This document shows positions 56,040-64,000 of a stretch of DNA of 64,000 bases, piece by piece. The notes under the pieces are model-generated. The model saw only the letters and a program-made list of their open reading frames with translations, had not been told where the DNA came from and did not search any database. The DNA lies in NCBI GenBank assembly GCA_009599575.1, contig VWND01000095.1, positions 248,001 through 312,000 of the forward strand, given 5' to 3'. Each line of letters starts with the position of its first letter. Positions within the stretch are counted from its first letter, which is position 1. The stretch is from Blumeriella jaapii (lineage: Eukaryota; Ascomycota; Leotiomycetes; Helotiales; Drepanopezizaceae). The position numbers and the translations under genes are program-made.

Positions 56040-59000
56040 GCATTTCGCGAAAAATGGCTTTTGTTCAACGATTTTTCCTTTAGCAAAGCTTTTCAGCTTC
56101 TGCTATTACATTTTAACCTCCTTTTTTTTAATTAACGAAAAAGCAGCCTCTCCCAGAAGCTTCTTTTTCTGAAAAACAGTCTTTCTCCCGAGAAAAAAAA
56201 AACAAAAGAAAAGGCAGAGCGCCAATCACTTCGCCTGCCACCTTTTCCTTACAGCCTAGCGCTGAAAGCGTTCAGTTAAAACTTTTGCAAAATCAACTGA
56301 AAAAAGCGCAAAAGCGTAAACGATAATTTTTGGAAATTATACGATTGCGACAAACCTTTTAATTAAAGCGTTTGGTAAAATCTATCGAACGTGCTTTTGC
56401 CAATCGCGAATCTGCTGCTTTTTTCTTTTTTCGCAACGTTTTATTTTAATTAACAAACGCTACAAATTAATTTCCACGCTTTTCGCGAACTTTCTTTAAA
56501 TCTTCCCATAACGTTCAAAATCTTAGCGCGCTTTTTAAACGTTATAATTCCTATTTATTTGCTAATTTTCGATTAGCTCGCATAAAACGCGTTCCGAATC
56601 TTAAGTTTAAATTAAATAATAATAAAAATTATAAAACACGCTACTAAAAAACTAGAATTTTCGACGATTTCGAATTTTATTATAATTACTTCGCTAACGA
56701 TCGATTTCGCAAAAATTATATATTCGATCAAACCGAAAACGTGGCAAAAAAGTTTCTTACTCCGCGTATTTTAAATCGTTCCGATTTTATTTCTTTCGAA
56801 AAATTAATAAAAAAAATCGCCGATTTTCTGGCCGACTTTTCCGACGTTTAAAAAGTCGAAAACGAATTTAAAATGTTTGCAATAAATACGCACGACGATT
56901 TTTGGCGATTTTACCTGCGATTTTCCATTTTCGCAGCGAACGTTTAAATACGAACTGACAAACAGCTTCGAAACGCTTTCCGCGATAAAATACCAAAGCG
57001 TTTACGAAAAAAGCTGCATTTAAAATAAGCGCGTATAACGATTTTCAAAAATTAGCTTATCGCCGTCCGTTAAAAAAAACAAAATCAATTGGCTGAACGA
57101 ATTTTATACGCGAATCACTTTTTAACCAAATCTATTATTTATTAAAATAATAGATTTTTAACCAAAGCGTATTACGAATCAAATCGTACGTACGAATCGT
57201 TTTAATATTTCACAGATTCCTTTTCAGCCTTTTGTTCTTCCTTTTTTTCCACGCCAAAACGCCTTTTCTAGCGTTTTTTCTTTTCGATCGGATCAACGAC
57301 AACGCTCGTTTTTTACTTTATATCAGAAAATTCAAAAAGGCCAATCTGCACGACCTTTTACGGGCCGACTTTCGGTTCCACCCAAAAGCCTTTTTAAGCT
57401 GATAAATATAAACGAAATCGAGCCGGCCGAAAATTCGCTTTCTAATAATAATAATAAAAACGAAAACCCTTTTTTAAACGATTTTTAAAACGCATATAAA
57501 AAAATTAAAAACTTTTCCGCTAATCGGGAAAACGCTTAAGCCTAAGCAAAGCTTTTTTTTTAAACGTATTACGCGATATGCGTTATTTTAACGTTCGAAA
57601 GCTTTTTAGTAGCGATTTATTAATAATTTCCGTTATATTTACTAAAAATAGCCTTTTGTACAAAATGAAAGCGCTCGCCGATTTTAAAGCGAACGATTAT
57701 GCGTTAATCGATTCGGCGCTGATTAAATTTCTTTTTTTTTTTTTAAAACCTTTGATTTAATTTTTCCCGGCTTCTTTTTCTGTAAAAAAGTATAATAAAA
57801 TTCGTAGCCATTTAATTATATATTTTACGCTTTTTAATTTTATTATTAACAATCGAATATAATCGTTTACTTTTTTTTTAATTACTAATTTCGGAAATTA
57901 TAATATAATTCTAAAAAAAGCTTGGTTGGCCGAATATCAAATTTTATTAAACTGTAATAAACGCAAGCTTTATTAGCCGAAGTCTTACCTTTCCATAGCT
58001 TTTTACGCTCGTTGTATTAAAATCTTTTATTTGCATTTTCGAAAGATTTAATTTCGCTATTAAAACGACGTTGTAAAACGTAATAAAAACCTTAACCAAT
58101 TGTAACAGACCTACGACGTTATGCGAAGCGCGAAAAAATCGAATTTCATTCGCGGTGCCAATTTCGATAGCAACGCTAATAAAATAATACAAAAAATTAC
58201 ACCATTTTCCCAGGCTGCCGATTCCTTTTCTATTTTTTTTTTTTTTTTTCTTTTTTTTTCGTCAGAACAGCTTTCTCGTTTTACGAAAAACAATTATACT
58301 AAAAACCGAAAAAAAGCTTTCGCCGCGATAACCTTTCAGCTTAATATAATCGATAGTTTAAAAAAGCCACCTTTTAAACCTTTTAAACGACCAGTTCGAA
58401 AACGAGTCTCTCAACCTACTGCTTATCTAATTTTTATCTGCCAGATTATTATATACGTTTTTAAGCTGATTTTTAAAAAAAAAACAATTGAAATGTTTTT
58501 AATTTCTTTATACGAAATCGACAAAATACTAAATAATCTTACGTATAACATTTTTTTTAAAATCTAATCTCACAATCTTTTCGAACGTTTTAAAACGAAC
58601 GAAATATCGATTTCGACCTTTTTAATCAGTTTAGCAAAGCTAATTTCGAATAAATTTTCTTTCGAATCTTTTCCTTCGAAATACAAAAACCTCGAATACG
58701 TGTTTTTTAAGGCCGCTAGTAATAAGCTAGCCTTTCACCGGCCCTACGACCATAAAATCGAGCTTATTATAAATAAAAAAAAGCTGAAATATACTTTTTT
58801 ATACAAAATATCGATTTTAAAGCTCGAAATTATTAAAACCTATTTATAAAATAACCTTAATAAAAGTTTTATTAAATCTTTCACCGCTCTTTTCGCTATT
58901 CTAATGCTTTTCGCTAAAAAACCCGACGGTTTATTACGTTTTTGTATCGATTATCGAGCTTTTAATAACGTTATTCGTAAAAATCGCTATTTTCTTCTTT

Positions 59001-61800
59001 TTATCGATAAAATCCTTGCTCGTTTTTCGAAAGCGCGAATTTTTACGAAGCTCGATATTCGTTAAACTTTTCACAAAATTCAAATAGATTCCGTTAATAA
59101 AAAACTAACGACGTTTCGTACGCGTTACGGCGTTTATAAATGCAAAATGCTATTTTTTGGCCTTATTAATAAATCCGCAACTTATCAACGTTATATAAAC
59201 GACGTTTTTTTCGATTATCTAAACGATTTTTGCATTGCATATCTGAATAATATTTTTATTTATTCGTCCGACTTTTTAAAACACGCTATATACGTTCGCA
59301 AAATATTCCAAAAGCTCGCTGACGCTGAATTATAGGCCGATATTCGAAAATCTGAATTTAACGTTATTCGAATCCGTTATTTAAGCTTTATTATTTCTAT
59401 TAAAAGCCTAAAAGTAAACCTAAAAAAAATCTTCGTAATCGCTTACTAAAAGCCTTTTATTATTATAAAAAGTATACAAAGCTTTTTTAGTTTTTATAAC
59501 TTCTACCGACGTTTTATTCGAAACTATAATATAATTATAAAACCTTTGATCTATTTAACCAAAGCTAACGTTTCTTTTAATTTTATTTTTAAATATTAAA
59601 AAAGTTTCGACTTTTTTATACTAGCTTTTATTACTGCATCAGTTCTACAATATTACAAGCAAAACTTTTCTTGCATATTAAAAACTAACGCTTCCGACGG
59701 CGTAGTAACTTTTATGCTTTCGCAATTCTATAATAACGATTAGCTTTCAATCGTTTATTTTAACAAAACTATAATTTTCGCAAAACTAAATTACGTCGTA
59801 TACGACAAAAAAATGCTCGCAATTGTAAAATCTTTAAGCAATTTTCGTACTAAACTAGCTAGCTTAATTTATCAAATTAAAATTATTATTAATTATAAAA
59901 TTTTAAAATATTTTATAACTTTCAAACTTTTAAACGCTCGACAAATACGCTGGACCGAGCTTTTCGCCGACTATAACTTTTTTATTACGTACAAACCAGG
60001 TAAATATAACCTTTTGGCTAACGTACTAATACGTCGTACGAGCGAATTCGACCGCCAAAACTTTTTTAAACGCACTTAACGCCTGTAAACACTTTTTCGA
60101 ACAAATCAGATCGATTATCGCTTTTAACTGAAAAACTTCGATTTTCCACGGCTTTCGAAACAGCTGTTTTTATCGTTAAAATAGCTAATCTTTTTTTCGC
60201 ACTTCGTATCGTTGACCAGCTTTTTTACGCTAATCGTACAGCTAGCAGCCTGATAGTTTTTCGAAAAAAAGCTATACGAAACGCTGCGAAAAAAAACGAC
60301 GATAATAATATTTCGTATATATTTAAACGCGACCTGCTATTATATTACGGTCGCCTAATAATACCAAACGTCGATTATTTTCGTTTGGCTTTTGTACGAA
60401 AAATATACGACCAAATTTCCACCGTTTATTTTAGCGCTCGCAAAACTACGCAATTGCTTTCGAATTAATATTATTAGCGAAATATAACAGCTTTCGTAAA
60501 ACAATATTATCGCAATTGCTACGCTTATCGAAAAAGTTTTATTTCAAAAGATAAGCGCTCCGGTTTTCTTCAGCTTTTTCCTGTTTTTAATTATTCTTAA
60601 AAACACGTTATAATAAACTTTTGCAATTTTAACAAAAACAAACACGATTACGATAACGTATTCGTAATAATAAATCGCTTTTCCAAACAAGCTATTTCGA
60701 TCCTTTGCCACAAAAATATCGACGCTCGAAGCTTCGCCAAATTGTATATATTTTATATATACAAGTATTTTAACCTTTTAAAAAATATTATTAACGATCG
60801 TAGCTTTTAATATTAATTTATTTTCTGGTCTGAATTAAACAAAATATTCGATACGTAATTAAAGTTTTCGACAGCCGCTTATTTTAAAACCGACGGTCAG
60901 ACCGAAATTTACAACTAATATTTATAAAAACGCTTTCGACTTTTCGTAAATTTTTATTAAAACGATTAAAGCGAATTTCTTTTAATAATAAACTTCGCTT
61001 AAATAATTTTTTTTTACGAGAATCTAAATGGCTTTTCACTTTTCGAAATTGTATACGGTTATATTCTTTATACTAATTGAAACTAAAAGCTCGATATTTC
61101 CTTTTTTTCCAATCTTTTACACAAACTAAACGCAAACGAAGCTCGTGCGTACGCTCGCCGCCATTACGACGTTTAAAACTTCGCCAAATCGTATTTTTAA
61201 TAAACTTACGACAAAATAAAAAAAAGTGCGAATAAATTTCGCCGCGCGATCGATTTTAATATTAGCGATTACGTATGGCTCGATATACGTCCATTTCCGA
61301 TCTTCCGGCCTTTTCGCAAACTCGACAATTCTACAAACGGCTTTTTTAAAATTATAGCCAAAATTTTCGACAACGCTTTTAAACTAAACCTTTTTAATAT
61401 TATAAACGTACATCCAGTTTTTCACGCTAATCGACTGCGTAAAGCAGCTAACAACGCGCTTTCAAATCAAATTAACTTAACTTTTGAATTTATTAATATA
61501 ATTAGTAAACTTAAATACGAAATCGAAAAATTAATCGCTTATCGAATGCAGCGGAAAACCTTTTAATACAAAGCTTTTTAAATAAGCTTAAATAAAAATC
61601 TTACGTAATACTCCGCGTTTGATTTTATATACGCTTTTCTGAAAATGCGCGACTTTCACTTAGCGTATAAAAAGCTTTCCGATCCTTTTGCAAAACTTAT
61701 AAATTGGCTAAAAGCGTATTCCGAAAGTTTAAATTCGTACGATCATTTGAATAACGACGTATTAATAAATAAAAGCTCGAAAGCGCGTTTTTTTCGGACG
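56040..61800 (+). pseudogene. G5 gag-pol remnant (gag, PR, RT, RNase H, IN, chromodomain)
   Basis: Plus-strand map: gag about 56090-57560; protease 57578-57760 with DFK at 57680-57688; RT 58490-59340 including a 62-codon open piece from 59147 with YINDVFFDYLNDFCIAYLNN, so the catalytic YLDD is YLNN (59240-59251); RNase H 59560-60080 with KTNASDGVV, YDKKMLAIV and the YKPGKYNLLANVL end; integrase 60340-61100 with DGQTEIYNQYL near 60890; C-terminal tail and chromodomain 61260-61800. Asp to Asn and Gln to stop changes dominate, all transitions of the RIP type. Confidence 0.85.
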
Positions 61801-61809
61801 GAGGAATAA

Positions 61810-62078
61810 TATAACGATTTATTCTGTTGCTATTTCTCGTGTCTTTCCAGCAACTACGTATAGCTGCAAGCTTTCTGGTTTTCTGATGGATCTTCCTATT
61901 AATTGTGAAAACTATTTATATATATAAAGCTTTCTTTTTTTAGCAACTTCTGCCTTCTGCAATTGTTAATTTTAAATAAATATTTTTGTTACAGAACCAA
62001 AGGCTCGTTTCTTATATTATATGAACTCGGCGACCAGTTGACTGATCTCCCAGCCCTCCGACTGATTAAATCGTCATA
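61810..62078 (+). repeat. G5 3' LTR
   Basis: 269 bp, TATAACGATT..AATCGTCATA, followed by TAAAC. Confidence 0.9.
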
Positions 62079-64000
62079 TAAACCGTTCCGATTTTATTTT
62101 TTTTCCGAAGAATTAATAAAAAAAGTCGCCGATTTCCTGGCCGATTTTTCAAACGTTTAAAAGGCCGAAAACGAATTTAAAATGCTTGCAATAAATACGC
62201 ACGACGATTTTTAACGATTTTATTTGCGATTTTCCATTTTCGCAGCGAACGCTTAAATACGAATTAATAAACAGCTTCGGAACGCTTTCCGCGATAAAAT
62301 ACCAAAGCGTTTACGAAAAAAGCTGCATTTGAAATAAGCGCGTACAACGATTTTTAAAAATTAGCTTACCGCCGTCCGTTAAAAAAAACAAAATTAATTG
62401 GCTAAACGAATTTTATACGCGAATCGTTTTTTAACCAAGTTTATTATTTATTAAAATGATAGGTTTTTAATCAAAGCGTACTACGAATCAAATCGTACGT
62501 ACGAAAATCGTTTAAATATTCCACAAGCTTTCTTTTAGCCTTTTGTTTTTCTTTTTTCTTCACGCCAAAACGCTCTTTTTAACGTTTTTCTTTTTCGATC
62601 GGATTAACGATAACGCTCGTTTTTTATTTTATATTAAAAAATTTAAAAAAGCTAATTTGCACGACTTTTTACGGGCCGACCTTCGGTTCCATCCAAAAGC
62701 TTTTCTAAGCTGATAAATATAAACGAAATCGAACCGGCCGAAAATTCGCTTTTTAATAATAATAATAAAAACGAACCCTTTTCCAAACGACTTTTAAAAC
62801 GCATACGAAAAAATCGAAAGCTTTTCCGCTAATCGAGAAAACGCTCAGGCCTAAGCAAAGCCTTTTTTTTAAGCGTATTATACGATATGCGTTATTTTAA
62901 TATTCGAAAGCTTTTTAATAGCGATTTATTAACAATTTCCGTTATACTTATTAAAAATGGCTTTTCGTACAAAATAAAAGCGCTCGCCGACTTTGAAACG
63001 AACGGTTATACGTTAATCGATTCGGCGCTGATTAAATTTTTTTTTTTTTTTTAAACTTTTGATTTAATTTTTCCCGGCTTTTTTTTTTATAAAAAAGTAT
63101 AATAAAACTCGTAGCCATTTAATTATATATCTTACGTTTTTTAATTTTATTATTAACAATCGAATACAATCGTTTATTTCTTTTTTAATTATTAACTTCG
63201 GAAATTATAATATAATTCTAAAAAAAGCTTGGTTGGCCGAATACCAAGTTTTACTAAATTATAATAAACGCAAGTTTTATTGGCCGAAGTTTTATTTCCC
63301 TACAGCTTTTTACGCTTATTATATTAAAATCTTTTATTTGCATTTTCGAAAAATTTAATCTCGTTATTAAAACGACGCTGTAAAACGTAACAAAAATCTT
63401 AACTAATTGTGGCAGATTTACGACGTTATGCGAAGCGCGAAAAAGTCGAATTTCATTCGCGGTGCTAATTTCGATAGCGACGCTAATAAAATAATACAAA
63501 AAATCATACTATCACTTTTCCAAGCTAACGATTTCTTTTTTATTATTTCTTTTTTTTCTTTTTTCTTTTCGTTAAAACAGCTTTTTCGTTTTACGAAAAA
63601 CAATTATATTAAAAACCGAAAAAAAGCTTTCGCCGCGATGGCCTTTCAGCTTAATATAATCGATAATTTAAACAAGCTATTTTTTTGAACCTTTTAAACG
63701 ATTAATTCGAAAACGAATCTTTTAACCTACTGCTTATTTAATTTCCATCTGCCAGATTATTACATACGCTTTTAAGCTAATTTTTTAAAAAAAAACAATT
63801 AAAATGTTTTTAACTTTTTTATACGAAATCGACAAAATATTAAATAATCTTACGTATAATATTTTTTTTAAAATCCAATTTCATAATTTTTTCAAACGTT
63901 TTAAAACCAACGAAATATCGATTTCGACCTTTTTAACCAGTTTAGCAGAGCTAATTTCGAATAAACCTTTTTTCGAATCTTTTTCTTCGGAATATAAAAA
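62079..64000 (+). pseudogene. G3 gag C-terminal part, protease and RT start
   Basis: It begins at the second TAAAC and is collinear with G5 from about 56770. The protease active-site region lies near 62989-62997, where the catalytic triplet reads DFE (DFK in G1, G5 and G6), followed by TNGYTLIDSALIK. The RT N-terminal region begins near 63800 and is cut by the window edge. Confidence 0.75.

Larger units (their letters stand above)
55662..62078 (+). mobile_element. G5: chromovirus inserted in G3
   Basis: 6417 bp with 269-bp LTRs (55662-55930, 61810-62078), flanked by a perfect TAAAC duplication (55657-55661, 62079-62083). Coding is on the plus strand. The polypurine tract GGACGGAGGAATAA lies just before the 3' LTR. 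It is the only copy of the family that is uninterrupted and on the plus strand, so it serves as the reference for the others. It is inserted into a sister copy of its own family (G3). Confidence 0.9.
31774..64000 (+). mobile_element. G3: chromovirus inserted in G4, interrupted by M and G5, open at the right edge
   Basis: The 5' LTR is 31774-32040 (267 bp, TGTGACGATT..ATCGTTATA). The internal sequence continues 32041-32184, is interrupted by M, resumes 54958-55661, is interrupted by G5 and resumes 62079-64000. The joins are exact: GATTT is duplicated around M and TAAAC around G5, and the rejoined sequence is collinear with the leader and gag of intact-length G5. Coding is on the plus strand. 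The last visible part is the start of RT near 63800-64000, so RNase H, integrase and the 3' LTR lie outside. Confidence 0.85.

Noticed and set aside
13500..64000. Centromere or telomere-proximal identity of the AT-rich block
   Set aside because: Nested RIP-mutated transposons occur in both, but no telomere repeat or other positional evidence is visible.

Overview
The window looks like part of the chromosome of a filamentous ascomycete (Pezizomycotina). It holds intron-bearing genes with short introns of 47-117 nt, GT..AG borders and CTAAC/CTGAC-type branch sites. The gene families are fungal (CCHC zinc-knuckle protein, fungal-type MFS and acyltransferase-3 proteins). Beside them lies a very AT-rich block of LTR retrotransposons full of C-to-T and G-to-A changes, the usual signature of repeat-induced point mutation (RIP). 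Species cannot be read from the sequence.

Region 1 (1-13,321) is ordinary gene space. From left to right it contains the 5' part of an MFS transporter (minus, 1-587), a six-exon GIS2/Byr3-like protein with seven CCHC knuckles (plus, 1967-3085), a four-exon WbsX-type glycosyltransferase with a second GT-like half (plus, 4104-6920), a microsatellite-rich convergent intergenic region, a two-exon acyltransferase-3 membrane protein (minus, 7987-9632), and a 70-residue secreted cysteine-rich peptide gene (plus, 11364-11636). The WbsX and acyltransferase genes both point to glycan building or decoration in the secretory pathway, but nothing in the sequence ties them into one pathway.

Region 2 (13,322-64,000) is one stack of nested LTR retrotransposons. 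Matching LTR pairs and target-site duplications (TSDs) let me untangle it. The oldest layer, H1 (plus, possible 5' LTR at about 13,322), was hit by G2 (14,609-28,457, TSD GTTTT), which was hit by G1 (17,862-24,336). H1 was hit again by G4 (from 31,291). G4 was hit by chromovirus G3 (from 31,774, running past the window end). G3 was hit by Copia element M (32,185-54,957, TSD GATTT) and by chromovirus G5 (55,662-62,078, TSD TAAAC). M was hit by Gypsy element P (33,618-48,154, TSD TTAAA). P was hit by the short element N (35,808-37,671, TSD TATTT) and by chromovirus G6 (40,465-46,870, TSD GTTTC). The deepest path is therefore six elements. All protein-coding content is degenerate except that N is nearly unmutated and looks recent.

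The points most worth following are N, a short element whose LTR ends and polypurine tract resemble the chromovirus family and which escaped RIP; the probable antisense coding remnant at the 3' end of G2; the initiator-tRNA-like primer site of M; the double-headed WbsX protein; and the small secreted peptide gene whose stop codon abuts a perfect splice donor.
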